Below, in pieces: positions 18,923 through 26,568 of a stretch of 64,000 nt of DNA. This DNA comes from an uncultured Bacteroidales bacterium (GTDB taxonomy: Bacteria > Bacteroidota > Bacteroidia > Bacteroidales > UBA932): contig CALVAC010000018.1 of the NCBI GenBank assembly GCA_944325435.1, positions 1-64,000 of the forward strand, in the 5' to 3' direction. Numbering within the stretch: position 1 is the stretch's first letter; the number at the start of each line of letters is the position of its first letter. Below the pieces are notes generated by a model. It worked only from the letters and a program-made list of their open reading frames with translations. It did not search any database and was not told where the DNA came from. The translations under genes were made by a program, and so were the position numbers.

Positions 18923-19944
18923 AATGATTACTAAATGTTATACCTAAATTGATTTTTGTATGCCACAGCAGCCACCATAAGCCTGTCAAAGAGGGCCTCA
19001 CCGAAGAAACGCCTGTTGAACTTCCAGCAGAATTCATTCAGATAGTTCTGCAAATATTCCGGACGGATGTCATGGTATATGTTCAGGAGGAGCCTCTTGG
19101 CATTTGAGATGGCGATGTGAACCCAGGGCAACACCTTTCCGACCTCTTTGGGTCTGATGACCTGATGTATATGTGCTTTCACAAGTTTGCAGAAGTTGGT
19201 ATATGACTTCGAGTCATCGGAAATGATAACGGAGGAGGGGTCGACATTGAGCCTGACCTTGCCGTCAACCGTTTCAGACTTCAGGTCGTTAATGACAATC
19301 ATCTTGATGTATTTGACAGATGTAGGTTCGTCGGATTTCTTTGTCGGCATGCCAGCCCCGGTCTGGGCCATGACGAGTACCTTGGTCTTCTTCTGGCTGC
19401 CCTTGCCGCGCTTCAGAGGTTTGTCCTTGTCTCCTTCCGGCACTTCCGTGCTGAAGAAACCCTCGTCAACCTCGACCATGCCGCTGACTTCATATCTGGA
19501 ATCCCGCGTGCCCATAGCCACCCTGAGTTTGTGGAGCATCGCCCATATCGGGTTGTAGTTCCTATGGCCGAGCTGACGCTGGAGTTCCGACGCAGATATG
19601 CTCTTCTTCGTGCTTGTCAGCAGGTGCATGGCTATGAACCAGTACCTGACCGGAAGTTGGCTCCCGTGCATCACGGTATTGGCCTTCAGGCTCTGGCGGT
19701 AATGGCAGCTCTTGCACTCGAAGCATTCCTTGTCCCGCTTCCAGTAGTGCAGAATGCTTCCGCATCGGGGACAGACTACCCCATGTCGCTCCCTGTACTC
19801 TCTTAATTTGGTCCTGCAGCTTTCCTCATCTGGAAATTTGCTGATAAAGTCGATTAGTTTCATCTCTTCTTCTTTTGTCTGACCAAAGTTAATATCGCAC
19901 TGTACCAAACTACGGTACATTAGGTAAAGAATTTAGTATTCATT
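18923..19944 (-). mobile_element. IS1595-family insertion sequence
   Basis: A transposase gene is bounded by 22-bp imperfect inverted repeats at 18923-18944 and 19923-19944, matching at 18 of 22 positions (AATGATTACTAAAT...ACC against AATGAATACTAAAT...ACC). The left repeat overlaps the 3' end of the transposase gene. The element is about 1.02 kb, a normal size. I saw no convincing 8-bp target duplication, so the exact ends or the age of the insertion are uncertain. It sits between the sigma factor promoter and the glycerophosphodiesterase gene. Confidence 0.7.
18931..19863 (-). CDS. IS1595-family (ISXO2-like) transposase
   Basis: A 310-residue transposase that catalyses movement of the surrounding element. 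The N-terminus carries a zinc ribbon (CPRCGSILHYWKRDKECFEC, then CHYRQS), followed by the helical region LLTSTKKSISASELQRQLGH typical of the family. The ISXO2-like DDE-type catalytic domain begins VEVDEGFF (first Asp), with VIISDDSKSY (second Asp) and VHIAISNAKRLLLNIYH (the Asn/His region of the IS1595 group). The start is set at 19863 (MKLIDFISKFPDEESC); a longer frame to 19920 would cross the right inverted repeat region. The gene appears intact, so the copy may be active. Confidence 0.85.
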   Translation of the reverse strand: MKLIDFISKFPDEESCRTKLREYRERHGVVCPRCGSILHYWKRDKECFECKSCHYRQSLKANTVMHGSQLPVRYWFIAMHLLTSTKKSISASELQRQLGHRNYNPIWAMLHKLRVAMGTRDSRYEVSGMVEVDEGFFSTEVPEGDKDKPLKRGKGSQKKTKVLVMAQTGAGMPTKKSDEPTSVKYIKMIVINDLKSETVDGKVRLNVDPSSVIISDDSKSYTNFCKLVKAHIHQVIRPKEVGKVLPWVHIAISNAKRLLLNIYHDIRPEYLQNYLNEFCWKFNRRFFGEALFDRLMVAAVAYKNQFRYNI

Positions 19945-20036
19945 TTAAATTTCTATGACGCAGTCCGGACATTAAGCAATCCGCGGCCTTCGGTTGTTCT
20001 TTATATATAACAGCCTCACGGCACAAATACATTGAA

Positions 20037-20996
20037 ATGAAAAAGACTATCCTCCTATCTGCATCTCTGCTGCTTGCACTGCAGCAGATGAGCGCCGGCG
20101 ACGACAATTTCCCGGACAGAAATCCCGACAACGAAGTGGCCATCAGTTCAATCGAAGACCTTCAGGAATATTTCAGATATTCCCCTGACAGGGACATCAT
20201 CATCAGCGGCCATCAGGGAGGCAATATGCCCGACTACCCAGGGAACAGCCTCGAGACCTGCCAGCATACGCTGTCCCTTATGCCTACGTTTTTCGAAATA
20301 GATTTCAGACCCACGAAGGACAGTGTCCTTGTGATGATACACGATGAGACAATCGACAGGACGACTACCGGAACAGGAAAGGTCTCCGACTACACCTTCG
20401 AAGAACTGCAGCAGTTCTATCTGAAGGACAGGAACGGGAAGGTCACTCCCTACAGGATACCGACACTGAAGTCCGTCCTCGAATGGGGAAAAGACAAGGT
20501 GGTGTTCAACTTCGACAACAAGATGGGCATAGGCACTGACCACGAGAAACAGTGTCTCGACTATTACATCCGGCAGCTCAGGCCCGGAGGGGACTGGGCA
20601 ATGTACCACAACATTATGTTGAGTGTACGCTCCATTGAGGAGGCCCTGTATTACTGGAACAACGGCATAAGGAATGTAATGTTCTGCGTGGAGATCAGTT
20701 CCGAAGAGCATCTCACGGCTTATGACAGATCCCCTATCCCGTGGAAATACATTATGGCATACATAAGACTGGACGTCAACCCGATGCTCAAGGACATATA
20801 TGACAGGCTGCACGAAAAGGGAGTCATGACGATGATATCCATTACCGGCTCCTCTGACATTATCAGAAACGAATACGACAGGAAAACAGCCTATCTGCGA
20901 GACCTCGTATCGGAGCCAGACATCATCGAGACGGACTTTCCTACCTGGTTCATCGGACTTCCGTGGAGCCGCGAAGAGATCCGCGCCCTGAAATAG
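20037..20996 (+). CDS. secreted glycerophosphodiester phosphodiesterase family protein
   Basis: A 319-residue protein with a signal peptide (MKKTILLSASLLLALQQMSAG), predicted periplasmic. The GDPD barrel motifs are present: GHQGG with the first catalytic His (about 59), NSLETCQH with Glu, FEIDFRPTKD with the metal Glu/Asp pair, and IHDETIDRTTTGTG with the second His. The last part (EPDIIETDFPTWFIG) matches the family end. Members cleave glycerophosphodiesters to glycerol-3-phosphate and an alcohol, though many Bacteroidota secreted copies have no known substrate. It is transcribed away from the IS element and ends in a hairpin shared with htpG. Confidence 0.88.
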   Translation: MKKTILLSASLLLALQQMSAGDDNFPDRNPDNEVAISSIEDLQEYFRYSPDRDIIISGHQGGNMPDYPGNSLETCQHTLSLMPTFFEIDFRPTKDSVLVMIHDETIDRTTTGTGKVSDYTFEELQQFYLKDRNGKVTPYRIPTLKSVLEWGKDKVVFNFDNKMGIGTDHEKQCLDYYIRQLRPGGDWAMYHNIMLSVRSIEEALYYWNNGIRNVMFCVEISSEEHLTAYDRSPIPWKYIMAYIRLDVNPMLKDIYDRLHEKGVMTMISITGSSDIIRNEYDRKTAYLRDLVSEPDIIETDFPTWFIGLPWSREEIRALK

Positions 20997-21008
20997 ACTA
21001 TAAAAGAC

Positions 21009-21045
21009 ATGTCCCGCCGGATGACTGAACCATCCGACGGGACAT
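21009..21045. terminator. convergent terminator between GDPD gene and htpG
   Basis: ATGTCCCG-C-CGGATG and CATCCG-A-CGGGACAT form a 14-bp stem with one internal mismatch. The minus strand has a short T-run after it (CTTTTAT), so it best fits htpG, but it can fold in both transcripts. Confidence 0.65.
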
Positions 21046-21073
21046 TGGTCTTCAGAAATTCCGCTGCGGAATA

Positions 21074-23083
21074 TTATTTCAGATAGGCATCAGCCACGAC
21101 CTTTCCGCTGCGGCTGATAAACTCGCTCAGGGCCTTGCCCTTCAGCATACCGTTGGCAAGGAGGGCCAGATCCGTAATCTGTTTCAGGATTTCATTGTCC
21201 TGCGCAAATGTCTCTATCTCTTTCTTGTGCTCATCCGCTGCAGCATCCTTTGCTTCGCGTACAGTCTTCTTCTGCTCCTCTGTAGCATCGGCTGGAGCAT
21301 CTGCGACAGGCTCTTCCGGTTTCACGGCAGCAGCTTCTGCCTCCATAATCTTGACCACCAGAGGATTCTGCATGTTCACGGTAATCGTATATGAAGCCGG
21401 CATCTCTCCGTAGAAATTCATACCTCCCCCCAGAGATGACATCTCACGGTAACGGCGCATGAATTCAGACTGGGTAATCAGTATAGGCGCAGCGTTCTCG
21501 CCCAGGTTGTCAGCCACCACAGTGTAATTGTTCTCCGAAGGCAGGACAGCCTTGAACATCAGGTCGAGATCCTTCTTCCTGTCATCCGCAAGTTCAGGCC
21601 TGATCTTCTCCTCCTTAGGTATCAGATTGTCTATGCTGTCCGAATCCACACGGGCGCACCTCGTATTCTCTATCTTCATCTCCAAAAGGTTGACGAAATG
21701 CGAATCCAGCTGGCAGTCCATCAGAAGCACATCATATCCTTTGTTCCTGGCACTTTCGATATATGGATACTGCGCCTCGACATCCGTCGCATACAGCAAG
21801 ACAAGCTTCTTGTCCTTGTCAGTCTGCTCCGTCTCAACAGCTTTCCTGTACTCGTCTATGCTGAAATACTTGCCATCTGTATTCTTGAGCAGACAGAACT
21901 TCATCGCCCTCTCACAGAACTTCTCGTCACTGAGCATACCGTATTCGATGAACAGTTTGAGGTTGTCCCATTTCTCCTCCAGGGATTTTCTTTCGTTCTT
22001 GAAAATCTCCTCCAGACGGTCTGCCACCTTCCTTGTGATGTATCCTGAAATCTTCTTGACATTGGCATCGCTCTGCAGATAGCTTCTGGATACATTCAGA
22101 GGAATGTCCGGGGAATCTATCACACCGTGGAGAAGAGTAAGGAAATCCGGGACAATATTGTCAACGCTGTCAGTGACGAACATCTGGTTGCAATAAAGCT
22201 GGATCTTGTTGCGGGTTATGTCCATCCTGTCCTTGATCTTGGGAAAATAGAGGATACCTGTGAGATGGAAAGGATAGTCCACATTGAGATGTATATAGAA
22301 CAGAGGATCCTCTCCCATCGGGTACAGGGCCCTGTAGAAATTCATATAGTCCTCCTCCTTCAGGTCGGCAGGTTTCTTCATCCACAGCGGCTCGACTTTG
22401 TTGATGACATTGTCCTTGTCTGTATCCACATACTTGCCGTCCTTCCATTCCTGCTCCTTGCCGAAAACTACCGGGACAGGCATGAATTTGCAGTATTTGC
22501 CGAGCAGTGACTCTATCCGTTCCTTCTTTGCAAACTCCTCCTCTTCCTTGTCAATATAAAGGGTTATCACCGTCCCCCTGTCCTCCTTGTCGCAGTCAGA
22601 CATTTCGTACTCCGGAGACCCATCACACGACCATTTCACCGCCTTTGCTCCATCCTGCCAAGAAAGAGTCTCTACAGTCACCTTCTCTGCAACCATAAAA
22701 GCGGAATAGAAACCCAGTCCGAAATGGCCTATTATATTGCCTATCTGATCCTTGTATTTCTCGAGGAATTCCCCTGCCGAACTGAAGGCTATCTGGTTGA
22801 TATACTTGTCCACCTCCTCACCGGTCATTCCTATACCGCGGTCAATGATTTTCAGAGTCTTCTTTTTCTCATCCAGTTCTATACGGACGGAAAGGTCTCC
22901 AAGTTCACCCTTGAAATCACCGGAAGATGCAAGGGCCTTCATCTTCTGCGTGGCATCCACTGCATTGGCCACCAGCTCCCTGAGAAAAATCTCATGGTCT
23001 GAATAAAGGAATTTCTTGATTACCGGAAATATGTTCTCGGTCGTGACACCGATCCTGCCGGTCGTACCCTGTTTCTTTGCCAT
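21074..23083 (-). CDS. htpG: chaperone HtpG (bacterial Hsp90)
   Basis: An ATP-dependent cytoplasmic chaperone, 669 residues, acting as a dimer. The N-terminal GHKL ATPase domain (about 1-220) has FLRELVANAVDATQKM, IIDRGIGMTGEEV and IGHFGLGFYSAFM. The middle domain contains PLNVSRSYLQ. The C-terminal dimerisation domain is Ala/Glu-rich (EPVADAPADATEEQ), a usual Bacteroidota feature. The first motif has VANAVDA where Escherichia coli has ISNASDA, typical of this phylum. A Shine-Dalgarno-like AGGAG precedes the ATG. It stands alone, convergent to the GDPD gene. Confidence 0.96.
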   Translation of the reverse strand: MAKKQGTTGRIGVTTENIFPVIKKFLYSDHEIFLRELVANAVDATQKMKALASSGDFKGELGDLSVRIELDEKKKTLKIIDRGIGMTGEEVDKYINQIAFSSAGEFLEKYKDQIGNIIGHFGLGFYSAFMVAEKVTVETLSWQDGAKAVKWSCDGSPEYEMSDCDKEDRGTVITLYIDKEEEEFAKKERIESLLGKYCKFMPVPVVFGKEQEWKDGKYVDTDKDNVINKVEPLWMKKPADLKEEDYMNFYRALYPMGEDPLFYIHLNVDYPFHLTGILYFPKIKDRMDITRNKIQLYCNQMFVTDSVDNIVPDFLTLLHGVIDSPDIPLNVSRSYLQSDANVKKISGYITRKVADRLEEIFKNERKSLEEKWDNLKLFIEYGMLSDEKFCERAMKFCLLKNTDGKYFSIDEYRKAVETEQTDKDKKLVLLYATDVEAQYPYIESARNKGYDVLLMDCQLDSHFVNLLEMKIENTRCARVDSDSIDNLIPKEEKIRPELADDRKKDLDLMFKAVLPSENNYTVVADNLGENAAPILITQSEFMRRYREMSSLGGGMNFYGEMPASYTITVNMQNPLVVKIMEAEAAAVKPEEPVADAPADATEEQKKTVREAKDAAADEHKKEIETFAQDNEILKQITDLALLANGMLKGKALSEFISRSGKVVADAYLK

Positions 23084-23340
23084 AATCTATGTCTCCTGTT
23101 TTTATTTTATGTCTATCCACATATTACCCATAAAAAATAACAGACTGAAAAGTCCGGACAGAGTGGCCGCTCGTAGCCTCGTGAACGGGTGGGAGGGATT
23201 CACCGGACCGAACTTTTATGGCCTTGCCATATAATGGGGTGTTTTTGCGGATAAGCATTTCATTCTTTATTTCGTATAACTTCCGTTTCCCATATATGAC
23301 AGGCAGCCGCCTGCCGCCATAAACAAGTCAAAAGACATTC
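23084..23340. other. intergenic region upstream of htpG
   Basis: No gene is supported here. On the minus strand AGGAGA precedes htpG, but there is no TAnnTTTG box in the expected place, which would fit a heat-shock or alternative promoter without proving one. A short hairpin CAGGC-AGCC-GCCTG is present near 23310. No repeat or RNA gene was recognised. Confidence 0.4.
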
Positions 23341-23369
23341 CAAACAAAAAGGCTGACAAATTGTCAGCC
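23341..23369 (-). terminator. intrinsic terminator of the lipoprotein/barrel operon
   Basis: GGCTGACAA-A-TTGTCAGCC is a perfect 9-bp inverted repeat at 23351-23369. On the minus strand it is followed by CTTTTTGTTTG. It lies 49 bases past the stop at 23418 and closes that operon. Confidence 0.8.
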
Positions 23370-23417
23370 TCGAAACCATTGCCATCCGGATATTTACGGA
23401 CAGTCCCCGCATAAAGG

Positions 23418-24242
23418 TCAGTCAAGAGGGAGATTGCTGTCTACGCTTGTAAGATAGTCAGTCCCATCCGCCGTCGTGTACTGGATGCACCAGTCCCTCG
23501 GCACACCCCATTTATACATATCCAGACGAAAAGTAACGGTAAAAGTCCTTACATAAAGACCTGCCGGGGCATTCTCCATACCCTCCCACCAGTCCAACTC
23601 CGATTCATCATAGAAATACCTGAAATCATCTGCCGAGAAAATGCCGCTCATACCGGAAGAATCCTCTGCCACAGAGCCGCTGAGTGATGCCTGGTAATCG
23701 TAGCCCGAACCCCTGTAAGCATAGTCGTCAGGGATATCCGCCCTGGTTCGTGTATATGACGCATCCAGCTCCACAGCGGATTCATCCCCTGACTTCACTT
23801 CCCATGAATCGGTTCCGGTACATGTAATCGTCCAGACGATTATGGCTCCGTCATCCTTGTAACACTCATAGCGGTTGTACATATAATCATACCCGCTTTC
23901 AATCTTTATCGTCCAGATGCTCCCTTCATCCGTGAGCGACATACCATCGACAGAGAACACCTTGCTGTCATCAAGGACAAACGTATTCTCATCATAGTGC
24001 TTGAGTCTGCTCCGCAAACCGTCATATATCGGGTCCAGCCTCTCCTGCTCCGTCAGCTTGAGATATGCATCCAGCTCTAGCGCATCATCAAGCAGGGTTG
24101 CAGAACTGTATGCAAAATCATAGAACAGACCGGCAGTGTACACGGTAACAGACTCCTCCGTCCTGTGTATTTCGTCCCCTCTGTCAACCATACATGAAAC
24201 AGCAAGGAACGGAAGAGATATGAACATTAACAGTTTCTTCAT
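23418..24242 (-). CDS. lipoprotein of unknown function, pair A
   Basis: A 274-residue lipoprotein with a signal ending FLAVSCMVD; the start at 24242 (MKKLLMFISL) is preferred to the longer frame because it begins the signal. I do not recognise a family. A helical stretch rich in Leu/Glu (about 40-85) is followed by beta-rich sequence with many Tyr/Trp/Asp residues (DYDYQ-like, WWEGMENAPAGLY). It is the last gene of a four-gene minus-strand run in which lipoproteins and beta-barrel proteins alternate. Its layout resembles the lipoprotein at 25048-25800, though sequence identity is low. A surface or periplasmic partner of the adjacent barrel is an inference. Confidence 0.75.
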   Translation of the reverse strand: MKKLLMFISLPFLAVSCMVDRGDEIHRTEESVTVYTAGLFYDFAYSSATLLDDALELDAYLKLTEQERLDPIYDGLRSRLKHYDENTFVLDDSKVFSVDGMSLTDEGSIWTIKIESGYDYMYNRYECYKDDGAIIVWTITCTGTDSWEVKSGDESAVELDASYTRTRADIPDDYAYRGSGYDYQASLSGSVAEDSSGMSGIFSADDFRYFYDESELDWWEGMENAPAGLYVRTFTVTFRLDMYKWGVPRDWCIQYTTADGTDYLTSVDSNLPLD

Positions 24243-24287
24243 TGCATTCAGATTTTTAGATAAGTCAAACATCAAGTCCCGATGGAG

Positions 24288-25007
24288 TCAGAAACGATAG
24301 CCTATACCGACTCTGCAGCCGCAATACATAGAACCTATCCCTGTCTCGAAAAGGCCGTAGACCCTGGTCCCGAGCATTATACCTATGGGAATAACCTGCC
24401 CTACAACGGAAGAGGCAGCCTTAATATAGCCTGTACCGCCATTTCTCATATAGCCCGCACCGACTCCGACACCTACGGCAGAATACAGTTTGACAACCCT
24501 GTGGTTGAGATATGTGAACCTGGCATACGGGATAAAATAGAACAGCATCCCTGAATATTTCCCTATCTTCTCTCCTGTATCAGAAGAATATACAGGTGAC
24601 CATCTTCCTTCCGCACCTGCCTGCAGCCCGAGAGCGAACCATTTCCTGAACTGGATATTGAATTCAGCAGCTATGTTTCCCGTAGAATACAGCGGTCCGG
24701 CATAATCCGCATAGATGTCACCCATAGACCCTGACGGAGATGTGGAATTTACATACCGGTCATAGAACAGATCGGAAAAACAGTCAGACAAAGCCGAAGA
24801 ACCGGGATAACCAGCCCACCCGATATTCACCTCGTACCGGTACGGCAGCCTGTTGCTGAAAAGCACAGTGCCTCTGTCATCTTTGAGATCCTCCTTTCCT
24901 GCAGAAACGGCATCATCCTCTGCCAGCAGATTCTCCTGCCTAGACTGCGCCGGGACATATAATGCGCCTCCCAACACAAGCAGAGATGTCAAAACGAATT
25001 TTTTCAT
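24288..25007 (-). CDS. predicted outer-membrane beta-barrel protein, pair A
   Basis: A 239-residue protein with a signal peptide (MKKFVLTSLLVLGGALYVPAQS) and alternating hydrophobic/aromatic strands ending in GIGYRF, the C-terminal Phe signature for outer-membrane insertion. It has about eight to ten predicted strands, such as FYFIPYARFTYLNHRVVKLY and GLFETGIGSMYCGCRVGIGY. The start at 25007 fits the signal. It is a clear paralogue of the protein at 25813-26463: both share ARF..LN, a Y-S-A/S-x-G-x-G-V core, P-x-G-I, and G-x-x-x-GIGYRF. No catalytic motif is seen. It is followed by the pair A lipoprotein after 45 bases. Confidence 0.8.
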   Translation of the reverse strand: MKKFVLTSLLVLGGALYVPAQSRQENLLAEDDAVSAGKEDLKDDRGTVLFSNRLPYRYEVNIGWAGYPGSSALSDCFSDLFYDRYVNSTSPSGSMGDIYADYAGPLYSTGNIAAEFNIQFRKWFALGLQAGAEGRWSPVYSSDTGEKIGKYSGMLFYFIPYARFTYLNHRVVKLYSAVGVGVGAGYMRNGGTGYIKAASSVVGQVIPIGIMLGTRVYGLFETGIGSMYCGCRVGIGYRF

Positions 25008-25047
25008 AACGACAGTTATTTGGTTTATCATTCTGTTAACCAGAGAG

Positions 25048-25800
25048 TCACTCTCCTGACACCGAGGATCCTCCACAGTCATATATCTCGAACCCGCTTT
25101 CAGAGCATACCATGTCGAACGAATCTGTCACAGTCCCTGAAATATCGAAATGCAATGCCCCTGCGAAAGGATAAAAGCTTATCTGCCCTCCACTGCATAA
25201 GTGGAATGCGACAGCCCCATCCCCTGATACAACCGCCACCACCTTATCCACATCGGAATCCTCACTATAGTCGATTTGCAGATGTTCAGCCCTTACTGTC
25301 CCATCCTCCCCGATGCGGAACTCAGCCTGCGCCTCTACTGTCTTCATCAATCCGCCGGAAGCATCTCCCGCATCACAGGAAACGGCATAGCATCTGTCGC
25401 CGAGATCTTTGACACGGTATTCCAAAGTGATACCTGTCAGCAGACCCTTAGAATACGGAGCGGAACACAGATATTCTCCGTCAGCCTCTCCGCGTGATAT
25501 GTCACCCCAGTCGGGATATGCGGAGAAGTTCTCATAGAACAGGGCTCCGGCATCGAAACTTTCTCCGAAATAACTTGTCCCGAGAGCCACCGCCTGCTCC
25601 CTGTCCTCACGAATATCCTGATACCGGTCAAAGAAATCCGCCAGTTCCACGGCTCTGAACATAGGCTCCACATAACCGGCATACAGCAGGTCCGAGACAT
25701 CCAGACGAGGCTCCTCGATCTCATCCTTGTCGCTGTACATTACGCAGCCTGACAGCAGCAGAACCGACAGTGCGGCAACCATATATAGAATTGTCCTCAT
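25048..25800 (-). CDS. lipoprotein of unknown function, pair B
   Basis: A 250-residue lipoprotein with a signal ending LLLSGCVMYSDKDE, acidic just after the Cys, a feature associated with surface export in Bacteroidota. A helical region (VELADFFDRYQDIREDREQA, about 50-75) precedes a beta-rich body. No known family is recognised. It follows the barrel at 25813 by only 12 bases and precedes the second barrel by 40, so translation is probably coupled. Its layout, helix then beta domain, parallels the pair A lipoprotein. Confidence 0.75.
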   Translation of the reverse strand: MRTILYMVAALSVLLLSGCVMYSDKDEIEEPRLDVSDLLYAGYVEPMFRAVELADFFDRYQDIREDREQAVALGTSYFGESFDAGALFYENFSAYPDWGDISRGEADGEYLCSAPYSKGLLTGITLEYRVKDLGDRCYAVSCDAGDASGGLMKTVEAQAEFRIGEDGTVRAEHLQIDYSEDSDVDKVVAVVSGDGAVAFHLCSGGQISFYPFAGALHFDISGTVTDSFDMVCSESGFEIYDCGGSSVSGE

Positions 25801-25812
25801 ATTCCAGCCCTT

Positions 25813-26463
25813 TCAAAACCTGTATCCGATACCGAAACAGCCTCCGACATATATCGTACCCACACCCAACTCGAAAAAGCCGAAAAGGCTGCGTCCTACA
25901 GATATGCCTACCGGAGTCAACTGCAAGGAAACGGAAGCATCCGGAGACCTGTCACGTCGTGAACCTGACACGGCATTGTGCATATCGGCAAACGAGACTG
26001 CGACACCGGCCCCGGCGGATGAATACATCCGGACAAGTCCCCTGTTGAGCCAGCTGAACCTCGCGGTGACCATAGGTGTCAGATAATGGCAGCCGAAAAC
26101 GCTTATTCTCGAATCATCCGCCCTGCTGTAATATTCGTTCCAGCCGCCCTCATAACTCAGGCTTGCGGACAGGGCGAAGATTTCCGTGAAATTGTATGTG
26201 TAGGACAGGCTCCATGTATCTGTCACCCTTTCCTTATTGTATGTCACTGCATCATGATAAATTCCTGACAGGGAATAAGGATAGCCGGACCTGTCCCTCC
26301 CGAAAAGGCTGAAATCATAGCCGAACGCGTACCTGCCGGGATAGATGGCACCGGAAAAGGCGACCTCGTGCTTCCTGACGTTATACGGAGGACTATTCTT
26401 CCTTCCCCATGCGGCCGGGAACGAAAGCAGCAGTGACAATATGATGAGAACACACCTGTACAT
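25813..26463 (-). CDS. predicted outer-membrane beta-barrel protein, pair B
   Basis: A 216-residue protein with a signal peptide (MYRCVLIILSLLLSFPAAWG) and a C-terminal GIGYRF end. Strands include VTARFSWLNRGLVRMYSSAG and LFGFFELGVGTIYVGGCFGI. It is homologous to the barrel at 24288-25007 over most of its length. The start at 26463 gives a proper signal, whereas the longer frame upstream does not. It is the first gene of the four-gene set; an acyl-CoA synthetase gene on the same strand ends 105 bases before it, so it may share that transcript or have its own promoter. Confidence 0.8.
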   Translation of the reverse strand: MYRCVLIILSLLLSFPAAWGRKNSPPYNVRKHEVAFSGAIYPGRYAFGYDFSLFGRDRSGYPYSLSGIYHDAVTYNKERVTDTWSLSYTYNFTEIFALSASLSYEGGWNEYYSRADDSRISVFGCHYLTPMVTARFSWLNRGLVRMYSSAGAGVAVSFADMHNAVSGSRRDRSPDASVSLQLTPVGISVGRSLFGFFELGVGTIYVGGCFGIGYRF

Positions 26464-26568
26464 AATGCAATCCCTGTCAAGACAGACACCCGCATAGATG
26501 CAGAAATTCCTCCGATAGTTGCAATACCGGAGGAATATGTCCATTCATATAGGCCTGCGTGACAGTGA

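Noticed and set aside
23084..23340. Small RNA gene or riboswitch upstream of htpG
   Set aside because: Only one short hairpin is present, with no promoter box or terminator, so no support beyond chance.
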